Assembly: GCA_036493735.1 (NCBI GenBank)
Contig: DASXPH010000131.1
Span: 1 to 64,000 of the forward strand
DNA length: 64,000 nt
DNA from: AG2 sp036493735
GTDB lineage: Bacteria; Gemmatimonadota; Gemmatimonadetes; Gemmatimonadales; Gemmatimonadaceae
Direction: 5' to 3'
Of this stretch, positions 52,611-60,428 are shown piece after piece. The notes below the pieces were generated by a model. That model worked only from the letters and a program-made list of their open reading frames with translations, had not been told where the DNA came from and did no database searches. The position numbers were made by a program, and so were the translations under genes. Each line of letters starts with the position of its first letter. Positions within the stretch are counted from its first letter, which is position 1.

Positions 52611-53279
52611 ATGCGACTCACGCCCACTTCAATCGCCAGCGGACTGCTCATCGCCGCGTCGCTCGGAGCCTGTAGCGATCAGCACATGCGAGACATGCGC
52701 GCCCCGACGGCTCCCTTGGACGATCACAGCTTCAACGCGCATGACAGCGCCCCATTCGGCTTTACCGATGGCTGGCAAAACGGGACGACGGTGAGCTTCT
52801 TCTACTCGAAGCCATTCTTCTGCGCGCAGCCACCGTCGAGCGCGGCGCCGAGCGGCTGCGAAGTGGGCGAGGACGGCACCGTCGATCCGCGACCGGGAAA
52901 GATTCCGTTCTTGTTCGTGATGACGCCCGTCGGCTTTCGCCCCGCCGATGCCACATTGCAATGCCCGGTCGTCGGCTCCTGCATCAACCATCCGTCCACG
53001 CTCGATCTCTCGCGTGTTTTCGGCCCGAGCAAAGCCAACGTCCCACTTCCGGCGCACAGCCACATCATCGACAGCGATCTTCCCGAATCGCACGCCGCCG
53101 GCGGACAGGCAGGCTGGTGGGAGATCATAGTGATCGGCGTGAGCGATCCCGCCGTCTGGGATCAGATCGTCGCGGGCAAGAGCCTGGCGACTGTGCGGGC
53201 GCTGCAAGCCAGCGGTGCCGGCATCACCGGCGACATTCGATCGAACGCGTATCTGTTCTTCGACGTCCGGCCGAAATGA
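52611..53279 (+). CDS. Putative lipoprotein, function unknown
   Basis: A 222-residue protein with a lipoprotein signal (MRLTPTSIASGLLIAASLGAC, Cys21). The body has FNAHDSAPFGFTDGWQNGTT and PAHSHIIDSDLPE, with four further cysteines that may form two disulphides. CCGGAGG seven bases upstream fixes the start. The stop overlaps the next gene's ATG (AATGATGG), so the lipoprotein and the membrane protein are coupled. No family recognised. Confidence 0.75.
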   Translation: MRLTPTSIASGLLIAASLGACSDQHMRDMRAPTAPLDDHSFNAHDSAPFGFTDGWQNGTTVSFFYSKPFFCAQPPSSAAPSGCEVGEDGTVDPRPGKIPFLFVMTPVGFRPADATLQCPVVGSCINHPSTLDLSRVFGPSKANVPLPAHSHIIDSDLPESHAAGGQAGWWEIIVIGVSDPAVWDQIVAGKSLATVRALQASGAGITGDIRSNAYLFFDVRPK

Positions 53280-53734
53280 TGGCGACAACGCGCGGCAACG
53301 TCGCGACCGTGCTCCTTGGCGGAGCGTTGGTGTGCGCGGGAACGATGCTGCCGTGGATGTCATTTTTCGCCGGCCTGCAGTCGCTCACGGGACTGGATGG
53401 TCTCTACGGGCGCATTCTTTTCGCGACCGGAGCCCTCGCCGTTCTTTCGGGGACGGCGATGCTCCATCGCCGCTCGGCCTGGCTCTTTGCTGGTACTGGC
53501 GTTCTCGGTGTTTTGCAAACGCTCTTCGTCGTTTGGCTGCTCCTTGGATTGCACTCCACGTTAGGGGAGCTCGGCATGCATGGGATGCTGCTCGCGCGAC
53601 CGGGACCCGGACTCTTCGTTACCCTGGCTGGCGCGATGCTCGTCTCCGCGGGATGGGTGAGCCTGGCTGGCTCGCGGCTCTCGACAGCGGGTACCACGCC
53701 CGCATCACGTGCTACGGCAATGAGAAGATTCTGA
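53276..53734 (+). CDS. Small multi-pass membrane protein, function unknown
   Basis: A 152-residue protein with four hydrophobic segments (about 9-27, 45-62, 68-92, 108-130). ATG at 53276 overlaps the lipoprotein stop by four bases. Its 3' 331 bases run antisense to the open C-terminal extension of the sigma-factor gene, which is on the other strand. The membrane reading is the more convincing one in that region. No known family. Confidence 0.7.
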   Translation: MMATTRGNVATVLLGGALVCAGTMLPWMSFFAGLQSLTGLDGLYGRILFATGALAVLSGTAMLHRRSAWLFAGTGVLGVLQTLFVVWLLLGLHSTLGELGMHGMLLARPGPGLFVTLAGAMLVSAGWVSLAGSRLSTAGTTPASRATAMRRF

Positions 53735-54267
53735 ACTAGATTGCGGGCGCGAGACAGGCGCGAGCGCACAGTACCCACCGGCACATCGAGCTGCGCCGCG
53801 GTCGCCTCGTACGACTGATCCTCGAGGAGCACCATCACGAGCGTCGTCCGATACGGCTCCGGTACCAGCGGCAACACCTTGTCGAGTGCGGTGGCGACGT
53901 CCAATCGGGTGATGAGGCGGTCGTATTCGCTCTCGCTGTCGACAGGCTCGAGATGCGACATGTCCATGCGCGGATGGACCCCGCCTCGGGCAATCGCACA
54001 GAGGCTCACGACGTCGCGTGCATCGCGCATTTGGCGGCGGTGCGCATTGCGACAGATGGTGAAGAGCCACCGTCGACAGTCGGTCCCGAGCTCGAACGTG
54101 TGCCACGATTGATACGCCCGCAGGTACGTCTCCTGCACGAGGTCATCGGTATCCGCGACGTCGTGACACAACGACCGCGCAAAGCGCCGCACGCTCTCCA
54201 TCCAGGGAAGCGCCTCTCTCCGGAACGCGCACCCCGCCTCCGCGCCCAAGTCGGCCCTGTGCCACAC
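53404..54267 (-). CDS. ECF-type sigma-70 factor with long C-terminal extension
   Basis: Region 2 is seen in CAFRREALPWMESVRRFARS and DDLVQETYLRAYQSW; region 4 is YEATAAQLDVPVGTVRSRLS. These occupy about residues 15-180. The frame then stays open for about 110 more codons, antisense to the membrane-protein gene, with a low-complexity Arg/Pro/Ser-rich sequence. A normal ECF factor would end near 53730. So the tail is either a true extension or a chance-open frame after loss of the normal stop. GTG at 54267 with GAGGGA upstream is the preferred start. No anti-sigma gene is recognised nearby. Confidence 0.8.
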   Translation of the reverse strand: MWHRADLGAEAGCAFRREALPWMESVRRFARSLCHDVADTDDLVQETYLRAYQSWHTFELGTDCRRWLFTICRNAHRRQMRDARDVVSLCAIARGGVHPRMDMSHLEPVDSESEYDRLITRLDVATALDKVLPLVPEPYRTTLVMVLLEDQSYEATAAQLDVPVGTVRSRLSRARNLVQNLLIAVARDAGVVPAVESREPARLTHPAETSIAPARVTKSPGPGRASSIPCMPSSPNVECNPRSSQTTKSVCKTPRTPVPAKSQAERRWSIAVPERTARAPVAKRMRP

Positions 54268-54368
54268 TCTGCGTCCCTCACAGACACCCGTCGCGTGGAG
54301 GGCGCAGCTCTGCACGGCCTCGCGCGCACTGTCCCCCAAGTGCGGACGGCGCCAGGGCGAGGATTATT

Positions 54369-54402
54369 CCCAATTATTGGATCTTTTTCTTGATTTAATT
54401 GG
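54369..54402. promoter_or_regulatory. AT-rich inverted repeat upstream of the sigma-factor gene
   Basis: CCAATTA and TAATTGG face each other across 19 mostly A/T bases in a strongly GC-rich surrounding. The position, about 100 bases before the sigma start, suits a promoter or operator. A GGAACC (ECF-like -35) lies just beyond on the minus strand, but no matching -10 box is clear. Confidence 0.35.
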
Positions 54403-54491
54403 CTGAGCTGGGTTCCTCGATGGAGAGGGGCCGGTGAACAGATCGTGGTGCTGTTGCCGCCTGGCGGCAACGGCGCCACGTTTAGTATCTA

Positions 54492-56027
54492 CTAACGATC
54501 GGGATCAGCAGCCGACGTCCGGGCGTTACTCCTCACCGTCGTTCCAGAGCTCCCGATCGACACGTCGGCGGGTGCCTTTACCGGCGTGACATTGTTCGTG
54601 TCGATCCGACGCACCTGCTGCATCAGCTCGTGGAGGTTCTTGCCCGTGAGCGCCTCGATCAGCGCCGGCACCTGCGCGACCATCTGCGCCATGTCCGCGG
54701 TGATCTTGTTGACCCCCGCCCCACCCTCGCCCCCCGTCGACACGACCGTGATCTTGTCCACCTTGCTCAACGGCTCCGCAAAGGCGCGAACGACATCCGG
54801 CAGGCCGCCGAGCAGCTTGTCGATCACCGCGGCTTCGTTGTACTGCTGGTACGCACTGGCTCTGAGTTGCATCGCCGCCGCCTCGCTCTGCCCCTTGGCA
54901 CGGATGATCTCCGCCTCGGCCGAGCCCTTGAGCCGAATGACGTCCGCCGCGGCGCTGCCCTCCGCCTTCTGCGCATCGGCGCGGCCGGTCGCCTCCAGAG
55001 CCAGCCGCTGCCGTTCCGCTTCGGCAAGCGTCTCGATGCGCTTCTTCTGCGCTTCGGCATCCTTCAAGACGGTGGCCGCGAGCTCCCGTTCCCGGCGCTG
55101 AATTTCCGCTTCCTGGACCTTGATCTCTCCCTCCTTGCGCACACGCTCGACGGCAACCGACTCCGCGACCACCTGCTGCTGCATGACGTTGGTCTGGATC
55201 TCGTACGTCTTGTCGGCTTCCGCCTGCTGCTTCTTTGCTTCTATCTCGAACTGCGCGCGTTTCACCGCAAGCTCCTTCTGCGCTTCCGCCTGTTTGGCCT
55301 GTGACTGCGTTTCCGCGAGCACACGCTGCTGGTCTGCGTCCGCGCGCGCCACCGCTGCCTCACGAGCGTATTCGGCCTGCTTCATCGCCGTGTCGCGCTC
55401 CGCTTGCGCGGCCGCGATATCGGCGTCGCGCTTGATGCGCGCGATGTCGGGCCGGCCCATGTTCATGATGTACTGATTCTTGTCGCGCACTTCCTTGATG
55501 GTGAACGACACGACCTCGAGGCCCATCTTCGCGACGTCCTCGGCGACGTTACCGCGCATGCGGTCGGCAACCATCTCCGGCTGCTTGACGATCTGCTCGA
55601 CCGTGAGCTGTCCGATGATGCCGCGCAGGTGACCTTCCATGACGAGTCGGATGAGCGATTCACGCTGTGCCGGCGTTTTCGTGAGGAACTGTTCGGCCGC
55701 GGTGCGAATCGATTCCGGATCGTTCTTGATCTTGAGCTGCGCCACCGCCTCGACGGTGACGGCGACGCCCTGGTTCGTGTAGAGATCCTGCTGCGGCGCG
55801 ACGTCGAACGACATCAGCTCGAGCGACAGCTCCTGCGCGCTGTGAATGAGCGGCAGTACGAGTTGCGCGCCGCCGTGCACGATGTGTGTACCGCCCAGGC
55901 CGTACCGAATGAGCGCCTGGTTCGGCCCAACCTTGCGCAGCATCCGCGAAAAGGTGCCGATGAGCAACAACACCCCGAGGACGGCAAGGCCGGCGATGGT
56001 TACGATTGGTACGATGTTGGCATCCAC
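54492..56027 (-). CDS. SPFH-domain (flotillin-like) membrane protein
   Basis: A 511-residue flotillin. An N-terminal membrane segment (IVPIVTIAGLAVLGVLLLIG), the SPFH/band-7 domain (about 35-200), then a very long Ala/Glu/Arg/Gln-rich coiled coil (200-400) and a C-terminal domain with LLGGLPDVVRAFAEPLSKVDK. Flotillins organise membrane microdomains. The GTG at 56027 has AGAGGAG six bases upstream, whereas the ATG two codons earlier abuts it, so I prefer the GTG. The NfeD-like gene precedes it on the same strand, the classic pairing. Confidence 0.93.
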   Translation of the reverse strand: MDANIVPIVTIAGLAVLGVLLLIGTFSRMLRKVGPNQALIRYGLGGTHIVHGGAQLVLPLIHSAQELSLELMSFDVAPQQDLYTNQGVAVTVEAVAQLKIKNDPESIRTAAEQFLTKTPAQRESLIRLVMEGHLRGIIGQLTVEQIVKQPEMVADRMRGNVAEDVAKMGLEVVSFTIKEVRDKNQYIMNMGRPDIARIKRDADIAAAQAERDTAMKQAEYAREAAVARADADQQRVLAETQSQAKQAEAQKELAVKRAQFEIEAKKQQAEADKTYEIQTNVMQQQVVAESVAVERVRKEGEIKVQEAEIQRRERELAATVLKDAEAQKKRIETLAEAERQRLALEATGRADAQKAEGSAAADVIRLKGSAEAEIIRAKGQSEAAAMQLRASAYQQYNEAAVIDKLLGGLPDVVRAFAEPLSKVDKITVVSTGGEGGAGVNKITADMAQMVAQVPALIEALTGKNLHELMQQVRRIDTNNVTPVKAPADVSIGSSGTTVRSNARTSAADPDR

Positions 56028-56056
56028 AAGCATCTCCTCTGAAAAAAGTTTGTCTT

Positions 56057-56125
56057 GGTCGGTGGTCGGTGCTCGGTGAACGGTGGTCCGGGATCACCGT
56101 CATCACCGTTCACCGTCATCACCGA
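56057..56125. repeat. Heptad repeat (TGGTCGG / ATCACCG) between nfeD-like and flotillin genes
   Basis: TGGTCGG, TGGTCGG, TGCTCGG, TGAACGG, TGGTCCG, then ATCACCG-type units on the other side. The halves are complementary and can fold back. The stop of the NfeD-like gene (56119-56121) is inside the right half. Confidence 0.75.
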
Positions 56126-56721
56126 GGAAGCCGGTGAGAGTCCGCGAACGTCGCCCACGGTTCGACATAGGCAATGCCCTTCTCCAGTCGAAGAATGACC
56201 ACCTGCGTGCCGCGGTCGATCAATTCGCCCGATTCGCTGCGTGCACCGTCGGCGTGTCGCGTACCGCCTAACGTGTACACGATCTCGCCGATGCGGCCCG
56301 GCTGAATCGTGCTCGTGACACGGGCGACAGCGCCCTGGACCCGGAAATCGTCGGGATTCAACACCGTCAGCCTCGGCACGATGTATCGTGCGATGGCGGA
56401 GAAGAACGCCGCGGCACCGACGACGCCGAAGACGAGCGCGGTGAGGGTGACAGCGAGCGCTGCCAGCGGCGAGTATCGCGTCAGCAAATATCCGGCGCCG
56501 CCGAACCATGTGAGGAACGCGCTCAGCGTGCTGAGGCTGAATGGCGAAACGTGATTCGCATTCGTGCCGTGCGCGTGCGTCGAGGCGTGCGGCCCCGTGA
56601 GGCCACTCAGCATGCCGTGCGCGACGCCGTGCGACTGCGTTCCGCCGAGTCCACCGAGGAGAAAGGTCACGACGGTGAACAGCAACCCGAAGGCGAAACA
56701 ACCAACGAAGAACGAGGTCAC
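56119..56721 (-). CDS. NfeD/YuaF-like membrane protein
   Basis: A 200-residue protein. Three hydrophobic segments (about 3-25, 65-82, 88-115), with a His/Thr/Ala-rich loop GVAHGMLSGLTGPHASTHAH between them. A C-terminal OB-fold-like beta domain follows (VQGAVARVTSTIQPGRIGEI and onward). This is the YuaF layout; it partners flotillins in membrane organisation. It lies upstream of the SPFH gene and is probably co-transcribed despite the heptad repeat between. Confidence 0.85.
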   Translation of the reverse strand: MTSFFVGCFAFGLLFTVVTFLLGGLGGTQSHGVAHGMLSGLTGPHASTHAHGTNANHVSPFSLSTLSAFLTWFGGAGYLLTRYSPLAALAVTLTALVFGVVGAAAFFSAIARYIVPRLTVLNPDDFRVQGAVARVTSTIQPGRIGEIVYTLGGTRHADGARSESGELIDRGTQVVILRLEKGIAYVEPWATFADSHRLPR

Positions 56722-56973
56722 TTCCGTAGCGCCGACGGCCTCTGATTGAGCCGTTATCGGTATTGTACGGAGTACGAGCCGGCAATGTGTCGCGCCGTCG
56801 CCACGCCACCCGCTCGCCTCGGCGCGAAAAGCATAGTGGAAATTCAGGTTAGGCTGACTGAACCCAGACGCGTCTTGACATCCGCTGGCGGCTTTGTATG
56901 CAGAACGCCGGCACGACAGCGGGATCGGATTTCACGGCAGAACGAATTTCATCGACTCACCGCCAGATACCAT

Positions 56974-57954
56974 ATGAAGAGTGAAAGCTCCAACGTCGAG
57001 TGGCAGACCGACGCGATCACGGTGCATGGCACGCTGCTTCGGCCGTTAGGCAACGGACCCTTCCCCGGCGTGGTGTTCGTCGCCGGCAGCGGCCCCACGG
57101 ATCGCGACTGGAATACGCCGCTGCTTCCAGGCACCAACGGCAGCGCCCGACTCATCGCCGATGAGCTCTCGCGCGCCGGCTTTGCGTCAGTGCGCTACGA
57201 CAAGCGTGCCTCAGGGCCGGAGGCGCGCCAGAACATGCAGCGCATGATGGGCAAGGTGAGCATGCAAGGGCATGTGGACGAGCTCGCGGGCGCCGTTCGC
57301 TCGCTTGCGAGTCAATCATTCGTTCGCAGGGATAAGATCTTCGCGGTCGCGAATAGCGAGGGAACGCTCCACGCCCTCGCATACCAGCTTCACCAACCCG
57401 ACATTCCGCTCGCCGGTCTCGTACTGATTGCCCCGCCCGGACGGAGTGTCGGCAGCGTGGCGCGGTCGCAACTCGCCGCTCAAGCCGCGGCGATCCCGAA
57501 CGGCGATGCCATGATGGTGCACTATGACGCGGCCGTCGCTCGATTTCTCGCGGGCGAGCCGATGAATCCCGATCCATCGCTCCCTCAGGGAGTTCGGGCC
57601 CTGCTCGACGGTCTGGCTGCACCCGCGAACCTCCCCTTTGCACGCGAGCTCTGGATGACGGACGGCGCGCCGCTCGTCGCTCGGATCGACGTGCCGACGC
57701 TCATCGTCATCGGCAAGAAAGACATCCAGGTCGATTGGCATTCCGACGGCGAACCTCTGCAACAGGCGGTGAAGGGACGCGGGAACGTCAGCTTTCTCTT
57801 TCCCGACGACGCGAATCACGTCCTGAAGCACGAGCCTCTTCCCCGCTCCGAGCTGAATGCCGCCAGGGCGGTGGCAAACTACAACGGCCCCGACGCAAAG
57901 CTGGATCCCAATGCCATGGCAAGCATCACCGAGTGGCTGGCCGCCCATACCTAA
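56974..57954 (+). CDS. Alpha/beta hydrolase
   Basis: A 326-residue cytoplasmic hydrolase with the fold starting VHGTLLRPLGNGPFPGVVFV, the oxyanion region AGSGPTDRDWNTPL and the nucleophile elbow AVANSEGTLHA (Ser). PTLIVIGKKDIQVDW carries the acid and DDANHVLKHEP the histidine. The layout resembles EstA/YuxL-like serine esterases (COG1073). The frame is open upstream but the ATG at 56974 gives the normal N-terminus. The preceding 252 bases (56722-56973) show no recognisable feature. Confidence 0.88.
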   Translation: MKSESSNVEWQTDAITVHGTLLRPLGNGPFPGVVFVAGSGPTDRDWNTPLLPGTNGSARLIADELSRAGFASVRYDKRASGPEARQNMQRMMGKVSMQGHVDELAGAVRSLASQSFVRRDKIFAVANSEGTLHALAYQLHQPDIPLAGLVLIAPPGRSVGSVARSQLAAQAAAIPNGDAMMVHYDAAVARFLAGEPMNPDPSLPQGVRALLDGLAAPANLPFARELWMTDGAPLVARIDVPTLIVIGKKDIQVDWHSDGEPLQQAVKGRGNVSFLFPDDANHVLKHEPLPRSELNAARAVANYNGPDAKLDPNAMASITEWLAAHT

Positions 57955-57962
57955 CGAAACTC

Positions 57963-58004
57963 ACGCACCACGCGTCACGCTCAACGCCCAACGCAGCACG
58001 CGGC
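57963..58004. repeat. Heptad repeat (ACGCNNN type) downstream of the alpha/beta hydrolase
   Basis: ACGCACC, ACGCGTC, ACGCTCA, ACGCCCA, ACGCAGC, ACGCGGC: six perfect-period units starting nine bases after the stop. They use the same core as the arrays at 16513 and 24801. Confidence 0.8.
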
Positions 58005-58009
58005 TGTCC

Positions 58010-58038
58010 TCGCCAACCGCCGTTCCGCGTGATAGAAT
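58010..58038 (+). promoter_or_regulatory. Possible promoter of the oxalate-type carrier gene
   Basis: TCGCCA (58010-58015), 17 bases, TAGAAT (58033-58038, five of six to consensus), 32 bases before the ATG at 58071. The -35 matches only four of six. Confidence 0.4.
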
Positions 58039-58070
58039 TGGCGCCCTCAGATCCTTCGGACGGCTAAGCG

Positions 58071-59351
58071 ATGACCGACGCAGCTTCGATTTCCGCGGAG
58101 AATGCCGTCTCCATTCGCCTCGGACGCTGGTGGCAGTTGAGCCTTGGTGTCATCTGCATGTCGATGATCGCCAACCTGCAATACGGTTGGACCCTCTTCG
58201 TCAATCCGATACACGACGCGCACGGCTGGAGTCTCTCGGCCATTCAGGTCGCGTTCACGGTGTTCGTGCTCGTCGAGACCTGGCTCGTCCCCATCGAGGG
58301 CTACCTCGTCGATCGCATGGGTCCGCGTCTCGTCGGCGTCGCCGCGGGCGTGCTCGTCGCGCTCTCCTGGGTGATCTTCTCCATGGCTAACTCGTTGACG
58401 ATGCTGTACGTCGGCGCGATCGTCGGCGGCATTGGAGCCGGGGCCGTGTACGGCGCGTGCGTCGGCAATGCCCTCAAGTGGTTTCCCGACCGGCGCGGCC
58501 TTGCCGCCGGTATCACCGCGATGGGGTTCGGCGCTGGATCGGCGCTCACCGTGTTCCCGATTGCGAACATGATCAAGTCGCAGGGATATGAGGCGACTTT
58601 TTTCAAGTTCGGCATCGCTCAGGGCGCGGTCGTCTTTCTCGTCAGCTGGTTCTTGCGAGCACCCGACGCTGGTTTCGCGGCCACACGCGCGACGCCTTTG
58701 CGCGGCTCCGCAGCGGTGCGAACGCACGACTACACTCCACTCGAGATGCTGCGCACCGCCCCCTTCTGGATCATGTTCGTGATGTTCACCCTCACGGCGA
58801 CCGGTGGACTCATCGCCACGGCGCAACTCACACCGATCGCGAAAGATTTCGGGATCGCCGATTCGCCGGTGTCGCTCTTTGGCCTCACGCTCCTCGCGCT
58901 TCCTTTTGCGCTGTCGATGAATCGGGTGTTGAATGGCGTGAGCCGCCCCTTCTTCGGCTGGATGTCGGATGTCGTCGGACGCGAGCACACGATGCTGATC
59001 GCGTTCACGCTCGAGGGCATCGCCATCCTCCTTCTCAGCGCCTTCGGCGGCAATCCGATGTGGTTTGTCCTGCTCACCGCGTTAGTGTTCTTTGCGTATG
59101 GTGAGATTTACAGCTTGTTCCCAGCGCTCTGCGGCGACGCCTATGGCCGAACTTTCGCATCTGCTAACGCCGGCCTGCTCTACGTTGCGAAGGGCGTGGC
59201 ATCGCTCGTCGTGCCGATCAGCAGCGTGATTGCCGCGTCGAGATCCGGATGGCACGGCGTCTTCGTCGTCGCCGCGGTCATGAACTTCGCCGCGGCGCTA
59301 CTGGCAATCTTCGTTTTGCAGCCGCTGCGCCGGCGCGAGGCCAAGGCCTGA
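58071..59351 (+). CDS. MFS carrier of the oxalate/formate antiporter (OFA) family
   Basis: A 426-residue 12-helix major facilitator. The first segment reads NLQYGWTLFVNPIHDAHGWS, very close to the OxlT signature region, then IQVAFTVFVLVETWLVPIEG and DRMGPRLVG. ALKWFPDRRGLAAGITAMGF follows. The OFA family exchanges oxalate, formate or related small acids. It is followed directly by a ketopantoate-reductase-like gene (2 bases between), then a CoA ligase and a glyoxylate aminotransferase on the same strand, which supports an oxalate or glyoxylate role. Confidence 0.9.
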   Translation: MTDAASISAENAVSIRLGRWWQLSLGVICMSMIANLQYGWTLFVNPIHDAHGWSLSAIQVAFTVFVLVETWLVPIEGYLVDRMGPRLVGVAAGVLVALSWVIFSMANSLTMLYVGAIVGGIGAGAVYGACVGNALKWFPDRRGLAAGITAMGFGAGSALTVFPIANMIKSQGYEATFFKFGIAQGAVVFLVSWFLRAPDAGFAATRATPLRGSAAVRTHDYTPLEMLRTAPFWIMFVMFTLTATGGLIATAQLTPIAKDFGIADSPVSLFGLTLLALPFALSMNRVLNGVSRPFFGWMSDVVGREHTMLIAFTLEGIAILLLSAFGGNPMWFVLLTALVFFAYGEIYSLFPALCGDAYGRTFASANAGLLYVAKGVASLVVPISSVIAASRSGWHGVFVVAAVMNFAAALLAIFVLQPLRRREAKA

Positions 59352-59352
59352 G

Positions 59353-60402
59353 GTGAAGATCGCTGTTGTCGGTGCTGGCGCGATCGGTGGCTACGTCGGT
59401 GGATGGCTCGCCGCTGTGGGCGAGGACGTCACCTTCATCGCGCGCGGCGCCAATCTCGACGCCATTCGTCGCGATGGAATGCGCGTCATCGGCGAAGACG
59501 GATCGATGGTGACTGCCCGAACGTCGGCCTGCGACAAGACGCGCGACGCTGGTGTTCAGGACATCGTGATCCTGGCGGTCAAAGCGCATCAAGTCGCCGC
59601 GGTCGCCGCGGACCTCGCCGCGTTATGCGATGATCGCACCGCGATCGTCACGATGCAGAACGGTATTCCCTGGTGGTACTTCCACAAGCACGGTGGCGAG
59701 TACGAGGGCTCGGCGGTCCGTTCCGCCGATCCCGACGGGTCGATCGCTCGCCACATCGACGCGAGTCGCGTCATCGGATCGGTGGTATACCCGGCGGCGG
59801 TGCTCGAATCACCCGGCGTCGTCCGTGTGGTCGAAGGTAAGCGCTTCACGCTCGGTGAGCCCGATGGCTCGACCTCGGAGCGCGTGCAGGCCATCGCCGC
59901 GGCAATGACTCGGGCGGGCTTCAAGGCGCCCATAATTTCCGACATTCGCGGCGAGATCTGGTTGAAGCTCTGGGGCAATCTCAGCTTCAATCCGATCAGC
60001 GCCTTGACGCACGCGACGCTCGCCGGTCTGCTGCGCTTTCCCCTCACGCGCGAGCTGAGTATCGAGATGATGCGCGAGGCCGAAGCAGTGGCCAACAAGC
60101 TCGGTGTCACCTTCCGCGTCGGCATCGACAAGCGTATCGCCGGCGCCGAGAAGGTCGGCGAGCACAAGACTTCGATGCTGCAAGACGTCCAGGCCGGGCG
60201 CCCGCTCGAGATCGAGGCGCTCATCGGCTCCGTCGTCGAGCTCGGCCGCCTAACGAGCACGCCGACACCTCACATCGACTCGGTGTACGCACTCGTGACT
60301 CTCCTCGCAAAGGAACTAGCCTCGAGCGGAGGAAAGCTTGCGATCGCGCACAGCTCGACGATCTCCGCAATCGCCCCGCAGGCCCTAGCCCCTAGCCCTT
60401 AG
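59353..60402 (+). CDS. 2-dehydropantoate 2-reductase family protein
   Basis: A 349-residue KPR-family NADPH reductase. VVGAGAIGGYVGGWLAA is the dinucleotide loop; TMQNGIPWWYF and VIGSVVYPAAVLESPGVV are in the N-domain; the C-domain has RGEIWLKLWGNLSFNPISAL and the catalytic Lys region. Start is GTG right after the MFS stop. True PanE makes pantoate, but its place between an oxalate-type carrier and a CoA ligase suggests another 2-keto acid, inference only. The last codons (ALAPSP) are encoded by a heptad repeat. Confidence 0.88.
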   Translation: MKIAVVGAGAIGGYVGGWLAAVGEDVTFIARGANLDAIRRDGMRVIGEDGSMVTARTSACDKTRDAGVQDIVILAVKAHQVAAVAADLAALCDDRTAIVTMQNGIPWWYFHKHGGEYEGSAVRSADPDGSIARHIDASRVIGSVVYPAAVLESPGVVRVVEGKRFTLGEPDGSTSERVQAIAAAMTRAGFKAPIISDIRGEIWLKLWGNLSFNPISALTHATLAGLLRFPLTRELSIEMMREAEAVANKLGVTFRVGIDKRIAGAEKVGEHKTSMLQDVQAGRPLEIEALIGSVVELGRLTSTPTPHIDSVYALVTLLAKELASSGGKLAIAHSSTISAIAPQALAPSP

Positions 60403-60420
60403 CCCCCAGCCCCCAACCCA
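60382..60420. repeat. Heptad repeat (CCCTAGC type) spanning the reductase stop codon
   Basis: GCCCTAG, CCCCTAG, CCCTTAG, CCCCCAG, CCCCCAA in tandem. The TAG stop (60400-60402) is part of a unit, and the final residues Ala-Leu-Ala-Pro-Ser-Pro come from the repeat. Confidence 0.75.
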
Positions 60421-60428
60421 GTCCCTCA

